Source: Novosphingobium sp. ST904 (GTDB lineage: Bacteria; Pseudomonadota; Alphaproteobacteria; Sphingomonadales; Sphingomonadaceae). From it: 64,000 nucleotides of DNA. The stretch's first letter is position 1. Each line of letters starts with the position of its first letter. Shown here piece after piece: positions 17,874 to 26,138 of this stretch. The notes below the pieces were generated by a model. It did no database searches and was not told where the DNA came from. It was given only the letters and a program-made list of their open reading frames with translations. Made by a program: the position numbers and the translations under genes. The stretch lies in contig NZ_LGJH01000163.1 in the NCBI RefSeq assembly GCF_001298105.1, positions 1 to 64,000 of the forward strand, given 5' to 3'.

Positions 17874-18068
17874 ATGATCATTGTATGGGATGAACCGAAA
17901 CGGCAAGCGAGCCTCGTCAAGCACGGGATCGACTTTGCCGATGTGGGCGAAGGGTTCTTCCTCTCCGCTCTGGTGATCCCTGCGAAGGATGGACGCTCCT
18001 GCCATGACCGACCCGAAACACGCCGCTCCCGGATACACCAGGGCCGATATGGATGCGGTCAGCAATAA
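17874..18068 (+). pseudogene. brnT: BrnT-type toxin, truncated
   Basis: The first 41 residues are a clear BrnT start (IVWDEPKR, then LVKHGIDFADV, then FFLSALVIPAKDGR). Family members run to about 90 residues, with a C-terminal beta-sheet half containing catalytic residues. Here the frame turns after DGR into unrelated sequence that overlaps the antitoxin gene and stops at 18068. About half the toxin has been deleted, and the deletion ends at the brnA start. The RNase activity should be lost. Confidence 0.75.
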
Positions 18069-18291
18069 CCCCGAATTGACAGCCGAGGACTTCGCGAGGG
18101 CAATGCCTTTCGCTGAGGCGTTCCCGGGCCTCGCAAAGACGATTCGCGCGCGCGGTCCGCAGAAGGCCCCAAAAAAGGTCAGCACCACACTGCGCCTTTC
18201 GCCCGAGGTGATCGAGCATTTCAAATCCGGCGGCCCCGGTTGGCAGTCGCGGATCGATGCAGCCCTCAAGGATTGGGTGGCTGCGCACTGA
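18004..18291 (+). CDS. brnA: BrnA-type antitoxin
   Basis: A 95-residue protein from ATG 18004 (MTDPKHAAP); an in-frame ATG at 17989 is possible. The C-terminal ribbon-helix-helix region (KKVSTTLRLSPEVIEHFKSG, then GWQSRIDAALKDWV) is typical of BrnA, which binds BrnT and represses the operon. The N-terminal segment with SNNPELTAEDFARAMPF is also family-like. The gene looks intact although its toxin is truncated, so it is an orphan antitoxin. It may still bind its operator or neutralise related toxins. Confidence 0.85.
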   Translation: MTDPKHAAPGYTRADMDAVSNNPELTAEDFARAMPFAEAFPGLAKTIRARGPQKAPKKVSTTLRLSPEVIEHFKSGGPGWQSRIDAALKDWVAAH

Positions 18292-18538
18292 AGCCGATTG
18301 GCCCCATCCTCCCGGTAGGACGATGACGAGCTGCCGGTCCCGGCTCCCGGGGGAGCCATCGGTGGCTGAACGACCGGCATGGGTCGGTTTTGTGGGGTGT
18401 TCGAGCCCCGCCATCAACAGAAGGCGTGGCGTTGGGCAAGAGGTAATGAAAGTCTACTTCATGCCTCTCCCACGAACAGCTACGAAAGCGGGGACTTCGA
18501 GCAGCTTGGGGGAGGGTATTGTCTCGGGAGGGGCGTTG

Positions 18539-19054
18539 TCACTTATGGCAGACACGATTGACTGAAATGCAGGCGTTGCCGCAGGGCTTTCCCTTTTTGC
18601 AGCGTTTGCCGAACCATGAAAATCCACCGCCTGAGCCAGAGTCGTCAGTTGATACTCCTGTCGATGAGGGGCGCGAGGCAAAGGACTGGCGAGTGACAGG
18701 AGATGACGAGGAGACATGGTTCGCTGAGATCCACACGCGCCGGGCGTCCTTCATGACCTGGAGCCATTCGCCCGACCGCTTGATGATCTCGACGTTATCG
18801 CCGCTGCGGAAGTTTCCCGTGATGTGCCCTTTGGTTGAAGGCGCGTCGCGCGTCCGAAGGGTCGACGCTGAGACATAGACGGTATCGCCGTCATCATAGG
18901 CTAGCGCAGCCCCTGCTGGTTCCGTCAATTCGGCATCCTCGCTGCCTGACGGATCAGGAGATGACAATCCACCTGTGCACTGAACCATGAGGAGCGAGCC
19001 CAGGACCAGGCAGAACACGTTCACACGGCGAGCGATGGGGAAGCGGCCCGCCAT
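18539..19054 (-). CDS. SH3-domain lipoprotein with Cys-rich tail
   Basis: About 171 residues starting at ATG 19054; a start at 19069 inside the upstream gene is also possible. The N terminus has a lipoprotein signal ending LGSLLMVQC, so it is probably anchored in the membrane. A bacterial SH3-like domain spans about residues 55-115 (VSASTLRTRDAPS, FRSGDNVEII, GEWLQVM). After a Ser-rich linker comes a short Cys/Lys-rich tail (KRCKKGKPCGNACI) seen in many small envelope proteins. Its start lies one base after the upstream ankyrin lipoprotein's stop, so the two are co-translated. The specific ligand is unknown. Confidence 0.7.
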   Translation of the reverse strand: MAGRFPIARRVNVFCLVLGSLLMVQCTGGLSSPDPSGSEDAELTEPAGAALAYDDGDTVYVSASTLRTRDAPSTKGHITGNFRSGDNVEIIKRSGEWLQVMKDARRVWISANHVSSSSPVTRQSFASRPSSTGVSTDDSGSGGGFSWFGKRCKKGKPCGNACISVNRVCHK

Positions 19055-19055
19055 T

Positions 19056-20669
19056 TCACTGTATCCCATGCGCAGCGAGCCATTCCAAAGTGGCAGGCCA
19101 ATGACGCCTTTTCGCGGCAGCCAGAAGGGTTCCGTCTGGGTCCTTCACGCGGGGATTGGCGCCTGCCCGCAACATTGTGAGTGCGATGCGATCGTCATCC
19201 ACTGAAAGGACAGGTGTGGTGCCGTCATTGGACTTGGCGTCCAGCTTCGCCCCCGCTTCGATGAGAACTTTCGTCACCGCCAGATCGCTGGTTCCCATGA
19301 GTGGAGTCCAGTCCAGGCTATCGCGTCCCTCCAGTGGAACGCCAAGCGTGATCAGGGTGCGCGCCATTGCAGCACGGTCCCGGCTGGAAGCCTTCCCGCA
19401 AGCCCCATAGGTTCCGCGAAATATGTGCAGGGCATTCCCGTCATTATCCTGCCCTTTGGGGTCGGCACCGGCATTCACCAGGGCTCGAGCTATCGTGGCG
19501 TTGCAGCCGACTCCCTCGGCAAGCAGAGCCGTCAACCGTGGCTTGGGTATCCGTGAAACATAGCCCTGCTTTGCCATCCGGTCGAACAGCTGTTGATCTC
19601 CCCTCTCTGCCGCAAATTCGGCGATCAGAACGCCAAGAGCCAGCGAAGAAGGGGAATTATCCTGCGGTCCGGCCTTAATGAGAGCGTCCAGACGGACTCC
19701 GGAGGCAAGAGCAGCTCGGACAAGGTCTGTCGGATCATTCCTTCCGAGTGAGGCTTGCGCAAGCCTTATGGCACTTTGAACGAGGTCTGCGCCGGCTTGA
19801 GAAGTGAAGTCGAACCGCTGCTGCTTGAGTAGAGCGACAGTACCGCCGTTGCCCCGAATCCACCGATCTGTCTGAGCCAGAGTATCCACGGCATCCTCGA
19901 GTTGGGTCATGCTCCGAGGCATGCCGACAGACCGGCCCACGTAATCGACCACAACCTTGGAGGTTGTGCCGACTCTCAGGGTGAGTTCATAGGTCGGACT
20001 ATCCGTGACGCCGGCCGTGTAATCCGGCTTCATCCCCATGAAGTGCGCATCTCGAAATTTCTGGAACAAGGCGGCAGCCGCTTCAGGCTCGACGTTCGTT
20101 TCATGAGGGTCGGGCCAAAGTACATTGTACCCGTTGAATGCACGATGCACGTCGGCGGCGCTTCCGGGAAAGCGAGGATAATTGCTGGAGAAACGGACGC
20201 GGCCATCTCCCCTGATCGAAACCTCATAATCGGGGCACGATCCGTAACAGGCGGTCCTTCGCAGCGTAACCTCGGTATCCTGAGGGCTACCTTCCGGGAA
20301 CGGGACTTTCGGGTCAGGAGCAGTTTCGGCGGCTTCGTAGTTGATCGTTATGAAGCCAACTGCCTGGACAGGATGCCCGTCGAACGACTGAGGCTTGAAT
20401 GTCCACTTCCGCGCAGCTTCAAGAGCTGGCTTGGGGTCGAGCTTGTAGAAGTTGTCTCCTACCCGAGCGTCGATGACATGGCCTTTCACGTCAATGGTCA
20501 CCAGGACGCCGACATTGGCTGATCCGTAACCATTGACCGTCTCCGCGCCGGAGAGGCGCTCCGATTGGAGATAGTAGATGCCCACCCTTTCGACCTCGTG
20601 CGTCGATCCGGAACAGGCTAAGAGCAGAGACAGTGCGACTGCTGATCGCCATGCAAGGCCACCCTTCAT
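19056..20669 (-). CDS. Ankyrin-repeat lipoprotein with TonB-C-like and DUF6438-like domains
   Basis: A 537-residue envelope protein if started at ATG 20669, just after GGGAG; an upstream ATG at 20705 would spoil the signal peptide. A lipobox (LSLLLAC|SGS) follows the signal. Next comes a region resembling the TonB/energy-transducer C-terminal domain (VLVTIDVKGHVIDARVGD, ARKWTFKP), then a DUF6438-like block (LRRTACYGSCPDYEVSI), then ankyrin repeats in the last 200 residues (ARALVNAGADPKGQD, TKVLIEAGAKLDAKS, LTMLRAGANPRVKD). It probably works at the inner face of the outer membrane. No interaction partner is evident apart from the following SH3 lipoprotein. Confidence 0.75.
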   Translation of the reverse strand: MKGGLAWRSAVALSLLLACSGSTHEVERVGIYYLQSERLSGAETVNGYGSANVGVLVTIDVKGHVIDARVGDNFYKLDPKPALEAARKWTFKPQSFDGHPVQAVGFITINYEAAETAPDPKVPFPEGSPQDTEVTLRRTACYGSCPDYEVSIRGDGRVRFSSNYPRFPGSAADVHRAFNGYNVLWPDPHETNVEPEAAAALFQKFRDAHFMGMKPDYTAGVTDSPTYELTLRVGTTSKVVVDYVGRSVGMPRSMTQLEDAVDTLAQTDRWIRGNGGTVALLKQQRFDFTSQAGADLVQSAIRLAQASLGRNDPTDLVRAALASGVRLDALIKAGPQDNSPSSLALGVLIAEFAAERGDQQLFDRMAKQGYVSRIPKPRLTALLAEGVGCNATIARALVNAGADPKGQDNDGNALHIFRGTYGACGKASSRDRAAMARTLITLGVPLEGRDSLDWTPLMGTSDLAVTKVLIEAGAKLDAKSNDGTTPVLSVDDDRIALTMLRAGANPRVKDPDGTLLAAAKRRHWPATLEWLAAHGIQ

Positions 20670-20941
20670 CATCTCTCCCAAGGTATTGATAGGCGACCAT
20701 ATCACCAGAACTCTGCTTGATAGGCTACCCCTTAAACCGTAGAATACTAAGTTAGAAAATCATCGACTTTACTTGGTGGCCGAGAAGCGTCCGAGAATGG
20801 TTGTGAGTTGATGGGGCCGCAGGCGACATCCCGTGGTCGCATTGGAACGATGCTGGCAATGGGTGACTAATTATACAATCATAATTGAGATCAAGTCTTT
20901 TTAAGTTTTAGTCTGCGGTGAACAGGCATAACTAGCGTGCG

Positions 20942-21408
20942 TTATCGGATTGTCGCGAAATCCAATCCGAAGCGAGCCAGATACTTTCTGATCCGGTCTG
21001 CGTCGTTGGTGCTGTTGCGTCGCGCGCGCGAGGCGGAGAACAGGTGCCGTCCGGCTTCGGACAGGGATGTGCTTTCGCGGCATGTGTCCACGACGTAAGC
21101 CAGCTGGACGCGGTCAAAGGGATCGATCTCGTCCAGTCTTTCCGCGTCGAGGAATGCTGCCAGCTTATCCTCATTGCTGGCGTTGCTGACTGACCAGAGG
21201 CGCCCAAGTCTGGCGATTTCGTTGTCGACCGTCGCCAGATCGATGCGGCCCTTCGGTGCAAAAGTGGCCATGCGCGTGACGCTGGCGGCGAGGTCGCGGA
21301 AGTTGCCGTTCCAGTGGGCCTCCCGGGACATCGCAAAAGTGAGATAGCGGCTGCGCGCTTCCTTGTTGAACGAGATCCTTTCGCCTTATCGAACTGTTCA
21401 AGGGCCGC
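20942..21408 (-). pseudogene. rtcR: RtcR sigma54 activator, C-terminal remnant
   Basis: The intact stretch encodes about 140 residues matching the end of RtcR, the regulator of RNA repair genes: FNKEARSRYLTFAMS, AHWNGNFRDLAASVTRMATF, and the closing DADRIRKYLARFGLDF. The CARF sensor and the AAA+ sigma54 core are missing. Near 21380 the frame shifts: upstream ALEQFDKAKG lies in another frame, and homology ends by about 21408. No rtcA or rtcB is present in the window. It marks the ragged edge between the low-GC island and the high-GC chromosome. Confidence 0.75.
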
Positions 21409-21631
21409 GATCTATCCACGCCGCTATGCCAGCCGGGACGCGTCTGGGCCGCCTAAGCTTTCGCCGCTGCCGGCCAGATCGAGGCCGTGCGCGGGCGGCG
21501 GGATGAAATCGCGGAGGCAAAGACCCGCAAGACTGTGGATCAGGATCCTCGCGCGTGGACGCCGGTAGGGCGGTAATGGTGTGCCTTGCTCTCAATAACG
21601 CTTCCCAGCCCGCATCTGACCGCCTAGAGGC

Positions 21632-21730
21632 GCCCTATCCCCGGGGGGCCGCTTATGCGCGGCTGAGAGGTGGTCTGCAGACCACGACCCGCTGAACCTG
21701 ATCCGGTTGACACCGGCGTAGGGAGGGCTG
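21632..21730 (+). promoter_or_regulatory. TPP riboswitch (THI element)
   Basis: The conserved thi box is plain: CTGAGA at 21663-21668, a P3-type hairpin (TGGTCTGCAGACCA), then CTGAACCTGATCCGG at 21692 and GACACCGGCGTAGGGA ending at 21724. A 5' CCCTA near 21634 pairs with TAGGG to close P1. It lies about 45 bases before the TonB receptor start. This places the receptor, kinase and PnuT transporter under repression by thiamine diphosphate. The short spacing favours control of translation initiation, but termination is not excluded. Confidence 0.93.
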
Positions 21731-21773
21731 GCGGCAGGTCCGTTGTCCCTCCAGATGGAGTGGACGCGAGAAG

Positions 21774-24119
21774 ATGCCCAGTAAGACGATGCCCATTAAT
21801 CTGCCCAATTTCCGTAACTTTTCCTGCCTTCGCGGCCTGACCGGCATTGGCGGTGCCGCGCTGGTTCTGCCGGCCTTGCTGGCCGCGCCCGCTGCGATGG
21901 CGGAGGCGGCCGACGATGCCGGCCCGTCCGACATCCAGGTGATCGGGCATCCCGATCCCGAGGGGCTGCTGCCGGACCAGACCGCGCCCAAGGCCGTAAG
22001 CGCCATTTCGGCGGACTTCATCCTCAAGCAGGCGCCGACGCTCAATGCGTTCCAGCTCGTCAACCTCCTGCCCGGCGCGAACGTGTCTTCGAGCGATCCC
22101 TACGGCCTCTCCACCGGTTCCAGCCTGACCCTGCGCGGGCTGGGTCAGGACCAGATCGGCGTCGTGATGGAAGGTGCGCCGCAGAACGATATCGGCTATT
22201 TCTACGCCTATCCCTCGCAGTTCGCCGATGCCGAGAACGTGCGGCAGATCGCGCTGGCGCAAGGGGCCGCCGATATCGACGCGCCTGTCGTCGCCGCGGC
22301 GGGCGGGCTGCTTTCGCTGACGCTCGACGATCCGAAATCGGAGCTGGGCGGCCTCGTCAATCTTTCTGCCGGTTCCTACGATGCCCGCCGCGTTTTCGTG
22401 CGGCTGGACACCGGCACGCTGGGGGCGAGCGGGCTCAAGGCCTTCGTCTCCTATTCGAACAACCGCGCGGACAACTGGCGGGGCGCCGGATACGACAAGC
22501 GCCAGCATATCGATGCGAAGCTGCTGCGCGAATGGGGCGACGGGAACCGCGCCAGCATCTCCTTCTCGTACAACGACGCCAAGACATCGAGCTATCCGAG
22601 CCCCACGCTCGCCGACTGGAAAGCCTCCGGCCGCGATTTCAACTACGATCGGCAGTACACCGAGGGCAATACCAACTACTGGAGGCTCTACCGCGCGCCG
22701 TTCCGCAACTTCTACGTGGCGGCGCCGGTTCATCTGAAGCTGGGCGATCGCCTGGCGTTCGACAGTTCGGCCTATCTCCAGCTCGGCCACGGCAATGCGC
22801 CTTACGGCACGCAGCTCGCCACGACCGGCAATTTTCTCGGCACCGAGGAACTGACCCAGCCGATCGCGCTGCCCGGCGCGGTGGACGGGGTGGCCACCGT
22901 GCTTGGCAACTGGACCGGCAAGCAGCTTCGCGTCGGCGATGTCAGCAAGCTTACGCTTCAGGCAGGCGCCCACAGGCTCACCGCCGGGCTCTGGTTCGAT
23001 TACGGGACCGACCGTGTTACCCAGTCCTACACCTCGATCGGCGCCGATGGGCATCCGGTGGACCAGTGGGGCTATCAGGACAAGGCGATCCGCACGGCCG
23101 ACGGCCGCCTGCTGGCTTACGAGAATGCGCGGACCGTCACCGTCACCAAAGGCTTCTTCCTGGCCGACAGCATCGCGGTTTCGCCGCGCCTGAGCGTCGA
23201 CCTGGGCTTCAAGGGCGTGGACGTGCTGCGCAACGGCCGCAATTACCTGCCCGGCCCACAGTCGAAAGTGCGCGCCGACAGCTTCGCCGCGCTGCCCCGC
23301 GCCGCGGTGCATTACAAGCTGGACGACCGGCAGCAGCTCTTCGCCAACATCACGACGAGCTTCCGCACCCCGAACGAGTTCGCGCTCTACAACAGCTATT
23401 ACGGCGGCGAACTCGTCAGCCAGGGGAGCGGGGATCTCAAGAACGAATATTCGGTCTCCGAGGAGCTGGGCTATCGCTACATCGGCCCCAGCCTGTCCTT
23501 CTCGCTCACCGCCTTCCACTATCACTTCCGCAACCGCCAGGTGGCGACCGTGATCGACAGCGGCGGCGCGCTCGTCAATTCGACGATCAATGGGGGCAGC
23601 CAGACCTCCTACGGACTGGACGGCGAGATCGATTATCGCCCGGCGAGGGGCGTCAGCGTCTATCTCTCGGGCGAATACCTGCACACACGCCTGAACGACG
23701 ACCTGGCCATCGGCGGCGATTATCTGCCGACCAAGGGCAAGCGCGCGGTATCCAGCCCCGAGTTCCAGTTCGCCATGGGCACCACTTATGACGACGGCCG
23801 CCTGTTCGGCAGCAGCGCGCTCAAGTACGTTGGCCGCCAGTACGCCACCTTCATGAATGACGAGAGCATCAAGGGCTATGCCACGCTCGACTTGTCCGTG
23901 GGCGTGCATCTTGCCGGGCTGATCGACGTGCAGCGGATGGACCTGCGGCTCAATGCGATCAACGTGACCAACCCGCATGTGCTGTCGGGCGTCTATTCGA
24001 TCACGCCCAATGCGCTGGATACGACGGGGCGCGGCGGCACCGTCATTTCGGGCTCGTCGCCGGCCTATTACGTCGGAAGCGGGCGCGCCTTCGTGGCGAC
24101 GCTTTCGCGCGCCTTCTGA
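21774..24119 (+). CDS. TonB-dependent outer-membrane receptor for thiamine or a precursor
   Basis: A 781-residue outer-membrane receptor. A signal peptide runs to about residue 44 (LPALLAAPAAMA|EA). The plug domain includes LTLRGLGQDQIGVVMEGAP. The rest is a beta-barrel with typical alternating strands, and the protein ends in LSRAF with the terminal aromatic residue needed for insertion. The ATG at 21774 follows the riboswitch by about 45 bases; ATG 21789 is an alternative. Its place behind a TPP riboswitch and before a kinase and a PnuT-like transporter indicates active uptake of thiamine or its phosphates or precursors. Substrate is inferred from that context, not from the barrel sequence. 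Confidence 0.9.
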   Translation: MPSKTMPINLPNFRNFSCLRGLTGIGGAALVLPALLAAPAAMAEAADDAGPSDIQVIGHPDPEGLLPDQTAPKAVSAISADFILKQAPTLNAFQLVNLLPGANVSSSDPYGLSTGSSLTLRGLGQDQIGVVMEGAPQNDIGYFYAYPSQFADAENVRQIALAQGAADIDAPVVAAAGGLLSLTLDDPKSELGGLVNLSAGSYDARRVFVRLDTGTLGASGLKAFVSYSNNRADNWRGAGYDKRQHIDAKLLREWGDGNRASISFSYNDAKTSSYPSPTLADWKASGRDFNYDRQYTEGNTNYWRLYRAPFRNFYVAAPVHLKLGDRLAFDSSAYLQLGHGNAPYGTQLATTGNFLGTEELTQPIALPGAVDGVATVLGNWTGKQLRVGDVSKLTLQAGAHRLTAGLWFDYGTDRVTQSYTSIGADGHPVDQWGYQDKAIRTADGRLLAYENARTVTVTKGFFLADSIAVSPRLSVDLGFKGVDVLRNGRNYLPGPQSKVRADSFAALPRAAVHYKLDDRQQLFANITTSFRTPNEFALYNSYYGGELVSQGSGDLKNEYSVSEELGYRYIGPSLSFSLTAFHYHFRNRQVATVIDSGGALVNSTINGGSQTSYGLDGEIDYRPARGVSVYLSGEYLHTRLNDDLAIGGDYLPTKGKRAVSSPEFQFAMGTTYDDGRLFGSSALKYVGRQYATFMNDESIKGYATLDLSVGVHLAGLIDVQRMDLRLNAINVTNPHVLSGVYSITPNALDTTGRGGTVISGSSPAYYVGSGRAFVATLSRAF

Positions 24120-24121
24120 CC

Positions 24122-25294
24122 GTGAGCGGCGCGGTGCCCCGTCTCGTGTCCGGCCGCACCGAACCCGGCCACATGGTGCATGGGATGGGAACCGCGCTGG
24201 AGGCACCGACCTGGCCCGCCATCACGCATGGCGAGGCCGAGGCGATCCTGGCCCGGTTCCCTTCCGCCGGACGGCTGGCGGCGCTGCACTGGCATTCGCC
24301 GCGACCGTTCTCGGCAGGGGCTCTGGTCGAGACCGAACGGGGATCGTTCTTCCTCAAGCGCCATCACCAGTCGCTCCGCACGCCGGAGGGGCTGGATGAA
24401 GAGCATGGTTTCATGGCGCATCTGCGGGCCGGCGGCGTGCCGGTGCCGGAGGTCGTGCCGGCGGCAGGCGGCGGCGGGGCCGTCACCCGGGACGACTGGA
24501 CATACGAAGTTCACGCAAGGTCGCCGGGCCGGGATATCTACCGCGACAGGCTGTCATGGACGCCGTTCCTTTCGCACCGTCACGCCTTCGAGGCGGGCGT
24601 GGCGCTGGCGCGGTTGCACCGTGCCTCAGAAGGTTACGCGGCGCCGGATCGCGCGGCGCATCCGCTTGTCGCCAGCTTCACCATCCTGCCCTCCCGCGAT
24701 CCGCTGGCGGCGGCGGCGGACTATGTCGCCGCCCGTCCGGCGCTGGCCGGATTTCTTGAAGACAAGCCCTGGCGGCAGGAACTGGCGCGCCTTTTCGCCG
24801 CGCTGGGCACCGGGCTGCCCGAGCGTCTGGCCGGGCATCCGCGGCTCTGGACCCATAACGACTGGCACCCCTCCAACCTTCTCTGGAGCGAGGACGGCGC
24901 GGTGCGCACCGTGTTCGATTTCGGGCTGGCGGCGCGGACCTCGGCGCACCACGATCTCGCCACCGCGATCGAGCGCACGGCCATTCCGTGGCTGGACCTT
25001 GCGGAAGGGCGGGGCGACGGACCCGCCGATGCGGCAGCGGCGCTGGCGCTGCTTGCCGGCTACCGCACGGTGCTGCCGCTCACCCGCAGTGATGTCGAGA
25101 CGGTCGTCCGCCTGCTGCCGCTCGTCCATATCGAATTCGCGCTTTCGGAAGTGGACTATTTCGCGGGCATCCTGCGCGATGGCGTTCAGGCGAAGCTCGC
25201 ATGGCAGGGCTATCTCGTGGACCATGCCGACTGGTTCCTCTCCCCGCCGGGGCGGGACTTCCTGAACCAACTCGAAAGCGGGGGCGCGGCCTGA
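24122..25294 (+). CDS. Phosphotransferase (APH-fold), putative thiamine kinase
   Basis: A 390-residue kinase of the aminoglycoside-phosphotransferase/ThiK fold. The Brenner motif is HNDWHPSNLLW (catalytic Asp and metal Asn near residues 245-252), followed by VFDFGLAAR as the second metal site. An N-lobe lysine in GSFFLKRHHQSLR is the likely ATP-binding residue. It starts at GTG 24122, two bases after the receptor stop; ATG 24173 is a later alternative. The gene overlaps pnuT by one base. In this TPP-regulated unit it most likely phosphorylates imported thiamine, trapping it in the cell. A classical thiamine pyrophosphokinase is not seen here. Confidence 0.8.
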   Translation: MSGAVPRLVSGRTEPGHMVHGMGTALEAPTWPAITHGEAEAILARFPSAGRLAALHWHSPRPFSAGALVETERGSFFLKRHHQSLRTPEGLDEEHGFMAHLRAGGVPVPEVVPAAGGGGAVTRDDWTYEVHARSPGRDIYRDRLSWTPFLSHRHAFEAGVALARLHRASEGYAAPDRAAHPLVASFTILPSRDPLAAAADYVAARPALAGFLEDKPWRQELARLFAALGTGLPERLAGHPRLWTHNDWHPSNLLWSEDGAVRTVFDFGLAARTSAHHDLATAIERTAIPWLDLAEGRGDGPADAAAALALLAGYRTVLPLTRSDVETVVRLLPLVHIEFALSEVDYFAGILRDGVQAKLAWQGYLVDHADWFLSPPGRDFLNQLESGGAA

Positions 25295-25854
25295 TGTCGG
25301 CACTCGAAATCGTTGCCGTCGTCGTCAGCTTCCTGGCAATCTGGCTCACCGCGAAGCGCTGGCTGCTGTGCTGGCCAACGAGCCTGCTGGCCTGTGCGCT
25401 CTACTTCAAGCTGTTCCTCGACGTGCGGCTCTACGCAGACATGGTGCTGCAGGCGCTGTTCGGCGTGGCCATCGTCTATGGCTGGATCGTCTGGATCAAA
25501 GGGAAGGGCGATGCCGGGGAAGTCATGGTGGAGCCGCTGCTTCCCCTGCAGGCATGGGCGGGACTGGCGGCGGGCGCGGCGGGCGCCGTCGCCATCGGCT
25601 GGTTCACCAGCCGCTATACCGACGCGGCGCTGCCGTGGATGGATTCCGCCCTGAGCAGCTTCAGTCTCGTGGCCCAATACTGGACAGCGCGGCGACACGC
25701 GGCGAGCTGGCTGCTGTGGATCGCGGTGGACATCCTTTATGTGGGCATGTTCGCCTTCAAGGGGCTGTGGCTCACCGCGGGCCTCTATGCGGCGATGATC
25801 GCCCTTGCCGTGCTGGGCTATCGCCGCTGGCAGGAGGCCCGGAGCGCGAACTAG
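25294..25854 (+). CDS. pnuT: PnuC-family transporter, thiamine-type (PnuT)
   Basis: A 186-residue inner-membrane protein starting at ATG 25294, which overlaps the kinase stop (TGATG). About seven hydrophobic helices are visible. The C-terminal YWTARRHAASWLLWIAVDIL stretch is the PnuC signature, with Trp residues that stack on the vitamin and a WxxW-like arrangement. PnuC proteins move nicotinamide riboside, while PnuT relatives under TPP riboswitches move thiamine by facilitated diffusion driven by intracellular phosphorylation. The adjacent kinase fits that mechanism exactly. Confidence 0.88.
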   Translation: MSALEIVAVVVSFLAIWLTAKRWLLCWPTSLLACALYFKLFLDVRLYADMVLQALFGVAIVYGWIVWIKGKGDAGEVMVEPLLPLQAWAGLAAGAAGAVAIGWFTSRYTDAALPWMDSALSSFSLVAQYWTARRHAASWLLWIAVDILYVGMFAFKGLWLTAGLYAAMIALAVLGYRRWQEARSAN

Positions 25855-25928
25855 CGGGCCGCCCGTGAAACCCTTGTGCACCCTTGGTCTGCATAGTAAG
25901 CGCCGCGTTTACGTTGTCGGGGGGCGAC

Positions 25929-26075
25929 ATGAGAAAAGGGTGGGGCCACGCGGTTCTTGCGTGGCTGAAACGATGCATCGGTGAATCGAACTTCTGCCCG
26001 GACAGGATTCCGGGCTGTTCGGTAGAAACGCCATGCTGCGACTGCGAGGAACTGGTCCGCTACAACGCCTTGTAG
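25929..26075 (+). CDS. Possible small Cys-rich protein
   Basis: A 48-residue open frame from ATG 25929, preceded by a G-rich GGGGGGCGAC. It holds five cysteines, three of them clustered (TPCCDCEEL). It lies in the 284-base gap between pnuT and the acyltransferase. I do not recognise it. It may be a real small protein or chance, and nothing around it helps to decide. Confidence 0.3.
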   Translation: MRKGWGHAVLAWLKRCIGESNFCPDRIPGCSVETPCCDCEELVRYNAL

Positions 26076-26138
26076 GCGGACCCTTCCGATCCGGGCTTCG
26101 GCCCGTTCAGGCCTTCTATCCTGCAGCTTCGCAGCCGC

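Noticed and set aside
18400..18424. GTGGGG-TGTTCGAG-CCCCGC hairpin resembling a tRNA T-arm
   Set aside because: The loop and stem do not fit the 5-base stem with TTCRANY loop, and no acceptor or anticodon arm can be found around it.
21432..21576. Plus-strand frame ending AAAGQIEAVRGRRDE...TPVGR before the riboswitch
   Set aside because: It looks like a possible C-terminal gene tail, but there is no start, no family match and it lies in the degraded border zone. Too weak to list.
26092..26105. CGGGC-TTCG-GCCCG hairpin before the acyltransferase end
   Set aside because: The stem is only five bases and no T run follows on either strand, so a terminator call is not justified.
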